Positions 8,870-16,894 of a stretch of DNA of 64,000 nt are shown here, piece by piece. The notes under the pieces are model-generated. The model did not search any database and was not told where the DNA came from. It saw only the letters and a program-made list of their open reading frames with translations. Source of the DNA: Serinicoccus profundi (GTDB taxonomy: Bacteria; Actinomycetota; Actinomycetes; Actinomycetales; Dermatophilaceae); NCBI RefSeq assembly GCF_008001015.1, contig NZ_CP042862.1, forward strand, positions 2,852,001-2,916,000. Direction: 5' to 3'. A program made the position numbers and the translations under genes. How positions within the stretch are numbered: the first letter of the stretch is position 1; every line of letters begins with the position of its first letter.

Positions 8870-10305
8870 GGCACGACCACCCACAGCCCGGCGGCGATGA
8901 CGAAGATGGCCAGTCCGAGCGTGGTCTCCATGACGGTCCAGGTGCGCAGCGTCGTCTTGACGTCCATCCCGAAGAACCTGCTGACCAGCCAGAACCCGGA
9001 GTCGTTGACGTGGGACAGCACGGTGGCACCGGCGGCGATGGCCAGCACGAGGCAGGCGATCTTGAGGTCGGAGAGCCCCTCGGCGGTGACGGCGGCGGAG
9101 ATGAGACCCGCGGTCGTCGTGAGCGCCACGGTCGCCGAGCCCTGCGCGACGCGCAGGAGGGTGGCGATGAGGAAGGCGGAGACGATGAGGGGCAGACCGA
9201 GGTCGGCGAGGCTCTCGGAGAGCGCGGCGCCGATGCCGGAGTAGCGCAGCACCCCGCCGAACATCCCGCCCGCGCCGGTGATGAGGATGATCGCGCAGAT
9301 CGGCCCGAGGGCGTCGTTGAGCAGGCTCTCGACGGTCGCGAGCGAGCGGCCCTTGGTCCCGAGGACGTAGGTCGTGACGAGCAGCGTAATGAGCAGCGCG
9401 ACCGGCGTCTGCCCGATGAACACGAGCGCGTCCAGGACCCCGCTGTCGCCGAGCACCTCGGCCGAGCGCAGCGTGCCGATACCGGTGTTGAGCGCGATGA
9501 GGGCGAAGGGCAGGAGCAGCAGGCCGAGGACGAGACCGAAGGACGGCGGCGCCACCTGCTCCTCACCTCGCGCGATCCGCTCGGCCCGCGCGTCGTGGTC
9601 GCCGTCGTCGAGGTCGGAGGCCTCGCCCGACACGGTGCCCCGCAGCATGGTGTCGTTGATCGGCACCATGACCTTGCCGGCATACGCGGTGGTGAAGAGG
9701 TAGACGCCGACGTACCACGCGACGAAGGCCGCGGGGATCCCGATGAGCATGCTCAGCCCGATGGACCCCCCGAGCTCGGTCGCGGCCGTGACCGGGCCGG
9801 GGTGCGGCGGCACGATCGCGTGCATGGCGGCGAAGGCGCCGGCGGCGGGGATGGCGTACAGCAGCACCGACCCGCCGAAGCGGCGGGCGACGGAGAAGAT
9901 GATCGGCAGGAAGACGACGAGCCCGGCGTCGAAGAAGATGGGTATGCCGAAGAGCAGGGCCGCGATGCCGAGGGCGAAGGGTGCGCGCTGCTCGCCGAAG
10001 CGGTTGATGAGGGTGTCGGCGAGCACCTGCGCCCCACCGGTGACCTCCAGGAGGCGGCCGATCATCGCCCCGAGGCCGACGAGGAGCGCCACCGAGCCCA
10101 GGGTGGTGCCGAAGAAGCTCGTCGCGACCCCGGCCAGCTCGCCGAACGGGATGCCCGCCGCGAGACCGGTGAGGAGGCTGACCGTGACGAGCGCCACGAA
10201 GGCGTGCATCCGCAGCTTGATGATGAGGAACAGCAGGACCGCGACGGCGACCGCCGCAATGGTGAGCAGGGTGCCTGCTCCGTAGACAGGATCCATCGGC
10301 TCCAT
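8866..10305 (-). CDS. gntP: Gluconate:H+ symporter
   Basis: 479 residues with about 12 membrane segments. It contains GntP-family signatures (GIPIFFDAGLVVFLPIIFSVAR, AIVPPHPGPVTAATELGG, CAIILITGAGGMFGGVLRYSGIG). It imports gluconate for the overlapping kinase gene. The ATG at 10305 has GGGAGG about 8 bases upstream; a second ATG lies three codons in. Immediately upstream is a stretch that would encode only a Pro/Gly-rich extension, so the longer frame is rejected. A GntR-type regulator is not present next to it. Confidence 0.92.
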   Translation of the reverse strand: MEPMDPVYGAGTLLTIAAVAVAVLLFLIIKLRMHAFVALVTVSLLTGLAAGIPFGELAGVATSFFGTTLGSVALLVGLGAMIGRLLEVTGGAQVLADTLINRFGEQRAPFALGIAALLFGIPIFFDAGLVVFLPIIFSVARRFGGSVLLYAIPAAGAFAAMHAIVPPHPGPVTAATELGGSIGLSMLIGIPAAFVAWYVGVYLFTTAYAGKVMVPINDTMLRGTVSGEASDLDDGDHDARAERIARGEEQVAPPSFGLVLGLLLLPFALIALNTGIGTLRSAEVLGDSGVLDALVFIGQTPVALLITLLVTTYVLGTKGRSLATVESLLNDALGPICAIILITGAGGMFGGVLRYSGIGAALSESLADLGLPLIVSAFLIATLLRVAQGSATVALTTTAGLISAAVTAEGLSDLKIACLVLAIAAGATVLSHVNDSGFWLVSRFFGMDVKTTLRTWTVMETTLGLAIFVIAAGLWVVVP

Positions 10306-10406
10306 GAGGGCCTCCCCGGGGTCGGCGTCGTCGTCGTCCGGCCCACCGTAGCCCGAGACCGCCGTCGTCGTGGCCTCCCCGCGCACCGGCGGGCAGCGGC
10401 GTGCGG

Positions 10407-11036
10407 TCAGGCCAGGTCGACCCAGCCCTCGCTCGTGGTGCCGGGCACCGGCTCGGCGGCCCCGCCGGTGAGCTCGGCCAGCAGGTCGGGCAGGGTCTCG
10501 GCGTCGGCGAGGGGCACCTGGAGCCGCAACGTGACCTGCTGACCGTAGGTCGTGCCGCTGATGCCGACTCCCCGGGCGCGCAGGTCGTGCTCCAGCCGGC
10601 CCGCGACCTCGTGGCCCACCCGCACGTCCACCTCCCGCACCCGCACCCGGGTGAGCAGCCGCGCCTCGTCCAGCGCGGCGCGCACGGCCCCGGAGTAGGC
10701 GCGGGCCAGCCCGCCCGTGCCGAGCTTGGTGCCGCCGAACCAGCGGCTGACGACGGCGACCACGTCGCTCACCCCCGCGTGGGTGAGCACCTCGAGCATC
10801 GGCATACCGGCCGTGCCTGCGGGCTCGCCGTCGTCGTTGCTGCGCACGGTCGCCCCGTCGGGGCCCAGGACGAAGGCCGAGCAGTGGTGCCCGGCGTCCC
10901 AGAGGACGCTGCGGGCCTCCTCGACGACCGCCCGCGCGGCGTCCTCGTCGTCGACCCGCCGCAGCCAGCACTCGAAGACCGACCGCTTCTCCTCGGTGCG
11001 CACCACCACGGGTGCGTCGAGGGTTCGGAAGGTCAT
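10407..11036 (-). CDS. YigZ/IMPACT family protein
   Basis: 209 residues. The N-terminal UPF0029/IMPACT domain carries NDDGEPAGTAGMPML and VVAVVSRWFGGTKLGTGGLARAYS, and a smaller DUF1949-type C-terminal domain follows. The biochemical role of bacterial YigZ is not settled; the eukaryotic relative IMPACT modulates translation control. The ATG at 11036 is preceded by GGTGGAG; a GTG at 11045 is possible. Confidence 0.88.
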   Translation of the reverse strand: MTFRTLDAPVVVRTEEKRSVFECWLRRVDDEDAARAVVEEARSVLWDAGHHCSAFVLGPDGATVRSNDDGEPAGTAGMPMLEVLTHAGVSDVVAVVSRWFGGTKLGTGGLARAYSGAVRAALDEARLLTRVRVREVDVRVGHEVAGRLEHDLRARGVGISGTTYGQQVTLRLQVPLADAETLPDLLAELTGGAAEPVPGTTSEGWVDLA

Positions 11037-11077
11037 CGGCTCCACCCGGGCAGGGTATGCCGCCCAGGCGTCTCTCC

Positions 11078-11083
11078 TACACT
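11078..11083 (+). promoter_or_regulatory. -10 box of a leaderless promoter (copC-like gene)
   Basis: TACACT ends 7 bases before the ATG at 11091 and no ribosome binding site is present. Confidence 0.55.
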
Positions 11084-11090
11084 CGCCGAC

Positions 11091-11783
11091 ATGTCCTCAC
11101 GACGCCTCGCCCCCGCCCTCCTGGCCTCCCTCGGCCTGGTCCTCGCGCCCATCTCGGCCCAGGCCCACGACGAGCTCACCGGCACCACGCCGCAGGACGG
11201 CGCCACCGTCGAGGCCGGGGACCTCGAGGATCTCACGCTGACCTTCAGCGGCGAGATCGCCGACGTCGGGGCTGCCGTGGCGGTGACCGCACCCGACGGC
11301 AGCTCGGTGCTCGAGGGGGAGCCGGTCGTGGAGGGCCCCGAGGTGACCCAGGACCTGGTCGACGACCTCGGTGACGGGGAGTATGCCGTGGCCTGGCGGG
11401 TGACCAGCGAGGACGGGCACCCGATCTCCGGGGAGTTCGGCTTCACCGTGACCGGCGCCGCGCAGGAGGACCCGGCCGAGGAGTCGACCAGCGACGCGGG
11501 CGCCGCGGAGGAGACGACCGAGGCCGAGGAGTCCGCTGCCGAGGCCACCTCCGAGACCGACCCCACCGACGAGGAGCCGGTCGAGGAGCCGTCGCCCGAG
11601 CCGACGTCCGAGGACGACGCAGCAGGCCAGGACACCGCCGACGAGGAGACTGCCGGGGCCTCCGCGGACGCGAGCGCGCAGGAGCCGTCCGGCATACCCC
11701 CGTGGGCATGGGCACTGGTGGCCGTGGGAGCCGCCGGACTGCTCGTCCTGCTGGGCCGGACGTGGAGCCGCAGCCACCGCTGA
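11091..11783 (+). CDS. CopC-domain copper-resistance-like protein, membrane anchored
   Basis: 230 residues. A Sec signal peptide (about 1-24, ending AQA) precedes a mature N-terminus beginning HDELTGTTPQDGA, the usual CopC Cu(II)-binding His. The CopC beta-sandwich (about 25-120) contains the second-site block SEDGHPISGEF. A 90-residue acidic Thr/Glu/Asp-rich linker then leads to a C-terminal membrane helix (WAWALVAVGAAGLLVLLG) and an Arg/His tail. No CopD domain is fused or adjacent. It probably displays a periplasm-side copper-binding domain on the membrane. Confidence 0.85.
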   Translation: MSSRRLAPALLASLGLVLAPISAQAHDELTGTTPQDGATVEAGDLEDLTLTFSGEIADVGAAVAVTAPDGSSVLEGEPVVEGPEVTQDLVDDLGDGEYAVAWRVTSEDGHPISGEFGFTVTGAAQEDPAEESTSDAGAAEETTEAEESAAEATSETDPTDEEPVEEPSPEPTSEDDAAGQDTADEETAGASADASAQEPSGIPPWAWALVAVGAAGLLVLLGRTWSRSHR

Positions 11784-11923
11784 CGCCTGTGCCGATGCGG
11801 GAGGCGGAGCCCCTCTGATGTACCGTAAGGCCACGGAATACACACATCCCCGGGCCGGCTCCGCGACCTGAGCGATCAGCCAGCGATGCCGCTCCGGCAG
11901 ACTCGATACAAGGGGGTCACGCC

Positions 11924-12172
11924 ATGGGGCGCGGCCGGGCCAAGGCAAAGCAGATCAAGGTTGCACGGAAGCTGAAGTATTCAGCCCCCGACACCGACCT
12001 TTCGGCACTCGAGCGGGAGCTTCACTCCACGCGCGGAGAGTTCGACTACTCCCCGCCGTCGGATGACGAGCCCGAGGAGGAGCCCGACGAGGAGGATGAC
12101 CCCTACTCCGCCTACGCGGCGGACGACGAGGATGGTGAGTACGGCTCCTGGGCGGCCGGCGGACACCGTTGA
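11924..12172 (+). CDS. DUF3073 family protein
   Basis: 82 residues. The basic N-terminus MGRGRAKAKQIKVARKLKYS and a strongly acidic C-terminal half define DUF3073, a small actinobacterial family of unknown function often found near purM, as here. AAGGGGG precedes the ATG. No signal peptide or membrane segment. The 140 bases upstream hold the promoter but no element I can name. Confidence 0.88.
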   Translation: MGRGRAKAKQIKVARKLKYSAPDTDLSALERELHSTRGEFDYSPPSDDEPEEEPDEEDDPYSAYAADDEDGEYGSWAAGGHR

Positions 12173-12233
12173 CCACCAGTCTTCCCGACGCGGGAGCCGC
12201 CCATCAGGGCAGGGCTGAGCAGAGGGGCGAAGG

Positions 12234-12764
12234 ATGAGCACGCGGAGTCGGCACGAGGCCCGCTGGACCGATGAGCGCTCGACCGTCACCGGTCGAGGCC
12301 CTCGCAGCAAGTGGTGGGTGCTTCCCATCCTCGCTGCGGCGCTGCCGCTCACCTTCTACGCCTCGTGGCGGGTCTACAACGACATCGACACCGTCACCTA
12401 CGAGGTGCGCCAGTGCGCCGAGCCTCTCGCCGAGGACGCCTCGTGGGCCGACGTCACCGCGGCCGGCTGCGAGCCTGCCCCAGCGGAGGCGATGTCGATG
12501 GTGCTCATGCGGGGCGAGGAGCCGGTGGAGCCGGACCGCACGGAGGGTTCGTTGCTGTCCTGGGACGAGTGGGCGGTCAACTCCCCCGAGCACAGCGTGC
12601 AGCTCGTCCTGGAGGACCCGGCGGAGACGATCGTCATCGCCGAGCCCACCAACGAGCGGGTGCGCACGGCCCTCACCGGCGACTCCGCCGACGTCCGGTG
12701 GGGCGGCTTCATCGGCGGCCGCGGGCCCAAGGAGTACTGGGTCCTCATCACGCCGACCCGCTGA
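12234..12764 (+). CDS. Membrane-anchored protein of unknown function
   Basis: 176 residues: a basic N-terminus, one membrane helix (about 27-45, WVLPILAAALPLTFYASW), and an extracytoplasmic domain with a Cys pair (RQCAEP, AAGCEP) that might form a disulfide. I recognise no family. GGGGCGAAGG precedes the ATG. It lies between the DUF3073 gene and the convergent purM. Confidence 0.7.
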   Translation: MSTRSRHEARWTDERSTVTGRGPRSKWWVLPILAAALPLTFYASWRVYNDIDTVTYEVRQCAEPLAEDASWADVTAAGCEPAPAEAMSMVLMRGEEPVEPDRTEGSLLSWDEWAVNSPEHSVQLVLEDPAETIVIAEPTNERVRTALTGDSADVRWGGFIGGRGPKEYWVLITPTR

Positions 12765-12781
12765 CCCGCGGCACCGCCGGC

Positions 12782-13891
12782 TCAGCGCCGGTAGTCACCC
12801 ACGAGGCGCACGGCTCCCCCGTCGACGCCCTTAGCGCCCTGCACCACGTCGGGCCCGGTGAGCTCCTCCGCCCCGGCACGGCGGACGGTGCCGACGGGCC
12901 AGGTCGGTATGCCGGCCGCCTCCAGCGACGCGACCGCCCGGTCGGCCTCCTGCGGCGCCAGCACGGCGACGAACCCGACGCCCATGTTGAGGGTCTGCTC
13001 GAGGTCGGCCAGCGGCACCTGACCCAGCTCCTGCACGAGCGTGAAGACCGGCGGCAGCGCCCAGTCCCGCTCCACCGTCGCGAGCATCCCGGCCGGCAGC
13101 ACGCGGGCCAGGTTGGCGGCCAGCCCGCCACCCGTCACGTGCGAGAGGGCGTGCAGTCCGGGGCCCAGGTCGCGGACGAGCTCGAGCAGCGGCCGGGTGT
13201 AGATGCGGGTGGGCTCCAGGCACTCCTCGCCCAGGGTGCGGCCGAGCTCGGGCACCTCCCGGTCCCAGCCCCACCCGGCCGCTCCGACCACGCGACGCAC
13301 GAGCGAGTAGCCGTTGCTGTGCAGGCCCGAGCTGGCCAGCGCGAGGACGACGTCGCCGTCGGTGACGCGCTGCGGACCCAGCACCGCGTCGTGCTCGACG
13401 ACGCCGGTCGCAGCGCCCGCCACGTCATACTCCTGCGGGTCGAGCAGGCCGGGGTGCTCGGCGGTCTCGCCACCGACCAGGGCGACCCCCGCCAGCTCGC
13501 AGCCGCGCGCGATGCCCGAGACGATGGCGGCGATCCGCTCCGGGACGACCTTGCCGCAGGCGATGTAGTCGGTCATGAACAACGGCTCGGCGCCGCTGAC
13601 CACGATGTCGTCGACGACCATGCCGACGAGGTCCTGGCCGATGGTGTCGTGGACGCCCATCGCCTGGGCGATCGCCACCTTGGTCCCCACCCCGTCGGTC
13701 GAGGTCGCGAGCACCGGCCGGCGCATGCCCCGCAGCGCGGACGCGTCGAACATCCCCGCGAACCCGCCCAGCCCACCGAGCACCTCGGGCCGCTGGGCGC
13801 GCCGCACGGACTCCTTCATCAGCTCGACGGCGCGGTCGCCCGCGTGCACGTCGACACCGGCGCTGGCATAGGTGATCGGCTGGTCGCTCAT
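12782..13891 (-). CDS. purM: Phosphoribosylformylglycinamidine cyclo-ligase (AIR synthetase)
   Basis: 369 residues, slightly longer than E. coli PurM. Family motifs are YASAGVDVHAGDRAVELMK, ATSTDGVGTKVAIA, VVDDIVVSGAEPLFMTDY, GGETAEHPG and SHVTGGGLAANLARVLP. It performs the fifth step of de novo purine synthesis (FGAM to AIR). The start is the ATG at 13891; the open frame continues upstream but encodes only Arg/Gly-rich sequence. purF lies 0.8 kb upstream on the same strand. Confidence 0.95.
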   Translation of the reverse strand: MSDQPITYASAGVDVHAGDRAVELMKESVRRAQRPEVLGGLGGFAGMFDASALRGMRRPVLATSTDGVGTKVAIAQAMGVHDTIGQDLVGMVVDDIVVSGAEPLFMTDYIACGKVVPERIAAIVSGIARGCELAGVALVGGETAEHPGLLDPQEYDVAGAATGVVEHDAVLGPQRVTDGDVVLALASSGLHSNGYSLVRRVVGAAGWGWDREVPELGRTLGEECLEPTRIYTRPLLELVRDLGPGLHALSHVTGGGLAANLARVLPAGMLATVERDWALPPVFTLVQELGQVPLADLEQTLNMGVGFVAVLAPQEADRAVASLEAAGIPTWPVGTVRRAGAEELTGPDVVQGAKGVDGGAVRLVGDYRR

Positions 13892-13998
13892 CGGAGGTTC
13901 CCTCGGGCAGGGGGGCAGGTGGGCACACCCAGGGTATGCCGCCTGCCGCCCCCTCCGTGAGCGCGGCCCGTCCGGCTCGGCCCTTCGTCCCTCGCGGC

Positions 13999-14595
13999 TC
14001 AGCCGTGGGCGTGCCGGAAGCCGGCGCCCTCGGCCGCGCCCGCGTCCACGAAGCACTCGTGGGGCGCGGCGTCGTAGCCCTCCTCGTCGGGCAGCACGTA
14101 GGTCATCGTGTCGTGCCACGCCTTGACCGGGTGGCCCTCCGGGGTGCCCCCGTCGGAGCGAGGGGCCGCCGAGCCCCAGCCGTGACCTCCGTCGCGGATC
14201 TCCTCGTCGTCACCGTCCGAGGATCCATCCGCGGACCCGGCCGCCGAGCCGGTCGCGGCGAGCATCGACTGGTCGGTCTCCAGCTGCTGCGGCTCCGCGC
14301 CGCCGTCGGCCACCCAGTCGCCCTCCTGGCGGAACTCCTGGCCGGCCGCCACGTCGTGGTCGGCCGGGTCGTGCTCGCGCGCGAACTCCTCCTGACGGCG
14401 GCGGGTCTCCTCCTCGGACTCCTCCCGGCTGTCGCCGGGGGCATCCTGCGCCTCGCGGTCGGTGTGCTCACCACTGCCGGTGTGCGCCTCGCGGTCGGTG
14501 TGCTCGGTGCTGTCGGTGTGCTCGGCGCTCTCGTCCTGCTCACTGCCGTGCTCGTGCTCGTTGTCGTGCTCGTGCTCGTTGTCGTGCTCGCCCAT
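13999..14595 (-). CDS. His/Glu-rich protein with C-terminal sunset-type domain
   Basis: 198 residues. The first half is low complexity with repeated EHDNEHEH and EHTDREAHT units, rich in His, Asp and Glu and possibly metal-binding. A Glu/Arg helix follows, then a linker. The C-terminus (about 155-198, HPVKAWHDTMTYVLPDEEGY and ECFVDAGAAEGAGFRHA) matches the spacing of the sunset domain found in actinobacterial and surface proteins. No signal peptide. Function unknown. It sits between purF and purM on the same strand. Confidence 0.7.
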   Translation of the reverse strand: MGEHDNEHEHDNEHEHGSEQDESAEHTDSTEHTDREAHTGSGEHTDREAQDAPGDSREESEEETRRRQEEFAREHDPADHDVAAGQEFRQEGDWVADGGAEPQQLETDQSMLAATGSAAGSADGSSDGDDEEIRDGGHGWGSAAPRSDGGTPEGHPVKAWHDTMTYVLPDEEGYDAAPHECFVDAGAAEGAGFRHAHG

Positions 14596-14686
14596 CGTGG
14601 CGCCACCCTTCGCTCGGTCCTGCGGTGATCCGCAGCACGCTAGACCCGCGCGCCCCGGGCCGCATGACGAACCGGCAGCCACGCGC

Positions 14687-16267
14687 TCAGGGTCGGCGGA
14701 CCGCCTCGCCACCGCCGGCGCCCGCCGACAGCTGCACGTTGTCCATGTCGAGGGTGCCCACGTCGGTCGGGTCGGCCCCGGCGGTGCGCACCGGGAACTG
14801 CAGCTCCAGGACGTCCTTGCCGAGCTGGTCCTCCCGCGGGAGCTCGATGGGGTAGTCGCCGGTGAAGCAGGCCGTGCACAGGGAGGCGCGGGGCTGCTCG
14901 GTGGCGGCGATCATGCCCTCCGTCGAGATGTAGCCCAGCGAGTCGGCGCCCAGGGAGGCACAGATGTCCTCCGGCGACAGGCCCGTGGCGATGAGCTCGG
15001 CCCGGGTCGCGAAGTCGATGCCGTAGAAGCAGGGCCACCGCACCGGCGGGGAGGAGATCCGCACGTGCACCTCGGCCGCCCCGGCCTCGCGCAGCATCCG
15101 GACCAGCGCCCGCTGGGTGTTGCCGCGCACGATGGAGTCGTCGACGACGACCAGCCGCTTGCCCTTGATGACGTCACGCAGCGGGTTGAGCTTGAGCCGG
15201 ATCCCGAGCTGGCGGATCGTCTGGCTGGGCGCGATGAAGGTCCGCCCGACATAGGCGTTCTTGACCAGCCCCTGGCCGTAGGGGATGCCGGACTCCTCGG
15301 CATACCCGATCGCGGCGGGCGTGCCCGACTCCGGGGTCGGCATGACCATGTCCGCCTCGACCGGGTGCTCCCGGGCCAGGGCGCGGCCCATCTCGACCCG
15401 GGAGTCGTAGACCTCCCGTCCGGCGATCGTGGTGTCCGGCCGCGCGAGGTAGACCCACTCGAAGACGCACCGCTTCGGCTCGGCCTCCGCGAACCGGCGC
15501 GAGCGCAGACCGCCGGCGTCGATCGCGATGAGCTCGCCGGGTTCGACCTCCCGCACCACCGAGGCCCCGACGATGTCGAGGGCGGCCGTCTCGGACGCCA
15601 CGACCCAGCCGCGCTCCAACCGGCCGAGCACGAGGGGGCGGACCGCCTGCGGGTCGCGAGCGGCATACAGGGTGGTCTCGTCGCAGAAGACCAGCGAGAA
15701 GGCGCCACGGAGCTGCGGGAGCACCCGCATCGCGGCCTCCTCCAGCGACAGGTCCGGGTCGGCGGTGAGCATGCCGGTGACGATCGCGGTGTCCGTGGTG
15801 TTGCCGCGGCCCACCTCCCCGGTCGAGCGGGCGAGGTCGCCGCCGAGCATCTCGCGCAGGACGTCCCGCAGCTCGGAGGTGTTGATGAGGTTGCCGTTGT
15901 GGGCCAGCGCGACGGTGCCGTCGCTCGTGCCCCCGAGGGTGGGCTGGGCGTTCTGCCAGGAGTTGCGCCCGGTCGTGGAGTAGCGGCAGTGGCCGACGGC
16001 GAGGTGGCCCTGCAAGGACGCGAGCGCCGACTCGTCGAAGACCTGGCTGACCAGCCCGACGTCCTTGTAGACCACGAGCCGCTGACCGTCGCTGGTGGCG
16101 ATCCCGGCGGCCTCCTGGCCGCGGTGCTGCAGGGCGTAGAGGCCGTAGTAGGTGAGTTTGGCGACCTCCTCTCCGGGCGCCCACACCCCGAAGACGCCAC
16201 AGGCGTCCTGGGGCAGGCGCTCGCCGGGCAGGAGGTCGTGCGAGAGCTGTCCGTCAGCGCGAGCCAC
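14687..16267 (-). CDS. purF: Amidophosphoribosyltransferase
   Basis: 526 residues from the GTG at 16267. A short propeptide precedes the Ntn nucleophile Cys in DACGVFGVW (about residue 23). The glutaminase domain (LQHRGQEAAGIA, GHCRYSTTG) and the PRPP site VVVDDSIVRGNT follow. C-terminal cysteines (DICASLGAD, LCTACFTGDYP) match the Fe-S-containing Bacillus-type enzyme. It catalyses the committed step of purine synthesis. A start at 16303 would add 12 residues but lengthens the propeptide. Confidence 0.95.
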   Translation of the reverse strand: MARADGQLSHDLLPGERLPQDACGVFGVWAPGEEVAKLTYYGLYALQHRGQEAAGIATSDGQRLVVYKDVGLVSQVFDESALASLQGHLAVGHCRYSTTGRNSWQNAQPTLGGTSDGTVALAHNGNLINTSELRDVLREMLGGDLARSTGEVGRGNTTDTAIVTGMLTADPDLSLEEAAMRVLPQLRGAFSLVFCDETTLYAARDPQAVRPLVLGRLERGWVVASETAALDIVGASVVREVEPGELIAIDAGGLRSRRFAEAEPKRCVFEWVYLARPDTTIAGREVYDSRVEMGRALAREHPVEADMVMPTPESGTPAAIGYAEESGIPYGQGLVKNAYVGRTFIAPSQTIRQLGIRLKLNPLRDVIKGKRLVVVDDSIVRGNTQRALVRMLREAGAAEVHVRISSPPVRWPCFYGIDFATRAELIATGLSPEDICASLGADSLGYISTEGMIAATEQPRASLCTACFTGDYPIELPREDQLGKDVLELQFPVRTAGADPTDVGTLDMDNVQLSAGAGGGEAVRRP

Positions 16268-16327
16268 GGGCCCATGGTCCCACAGTCCGGGAGGGCCGCG
16301 CACCGCTCCCGGCGGCGCCCGGAGGAC

Positions 16328-16543
16328 TCAGGAGCCGAGGCGCGGGCGGTCTGCGACGAGGTAGGCCACCGCCCCGACCGCGAGGCCCGCGCCACCCCCG
16401 ATGAGGACGAAGAGGAGGTACTCCTCGAGGCCGTTGACGTAGGGCACGTCCCGCCCCAGCGCCGCGACGAGGACCGCGATCACCGCGCCCACGACGGCAC
16501 CGGTGGCCAGGAAACGCACCAGGTGGGGCTGACGGTAGGCCAC
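16328..16543 (-). CDS. Small membrane protein (paralogue A)
   Basis: 71 residues with two membrane helices (about 9-28 and 42-64) and short polar ends. The N-terminal block RFLATGAVVGAVIAVLVAALG resembles RFLVVGALLGFVAGAVVSLLG of the next gene upstream, so the two look like tandem duplicates. Function unknown. It is immediately upstream of purF on the same strand. Confidence 0.7.
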   Translation of the reverse strand: MAYRQPHLVRFLATGAVVGAVIAVLVAALGRDVPYVNGLEEYLLFVLIGGGAGLAVGAVAYLVADRPRLGS

Positions 16544-16551
16544 GGCGCGGG

Positions 16552-16806
16552 TCAGCCGCGCTCGCTGCGACGGTCGAGGAGGAGGTAGACGATCGCGGCG
16601 GCCAGCGCGGCGAAGGCGGCGCCGGTGGCTCCCAGCAGGATGACCTCCTGGCCGGCGCTGCTGCCCGGGGCGTCCGGACCGAGGAGCGAGACGACGGCTC
16701 CGGCGACGAAGCCGAGGAGCGCGCCCACGACGAGGAACCGGCTCAGGCGGGGGCGTCGGTGCACCGAGAGCCGGGCGGGGTCGGTCGTGTCGTCGGAGCG
16801 TGCCAC
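16552..16806 (-). CDS. Small membrane protein (paralogue B)
   Basis: 84 residues from the GTG at 16806; the longer frame to 16875 adds a region without membrane or family character. Two membrane helices (about 27-46 and 58-78). It is eight bases upstream of its apparent paralogue and shares the Arg-Phe-Leu opening and Gly/Ala-rich first helix. Function unknown. Confidence 0.68.
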   Translation of the reverse strand: MARSDDTTDPARLSVHRRPRLSRFLVVGALLGFVAGAVVSLLGPDAPGSSAGQEVILLGATGAAFAALAAAIVYLLLDRRSERG

Positions 16807-16894
16807 CCCACCAGTATCCGTCAGGACGCGGACCGGCGCGGCAGCCGGGTGGCTGCCGCGCCGGTGGCCGGTCACGGGACCGGTGCCGCCAGGA

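Noticed and set aside
10306-10971. Extended N-terminus of the gluconate permease
   Set aside because: The in-frame extension overlaps YigZ antisense sequence and has no membrane or family character; the ATG at 10305 has a ribosome site.
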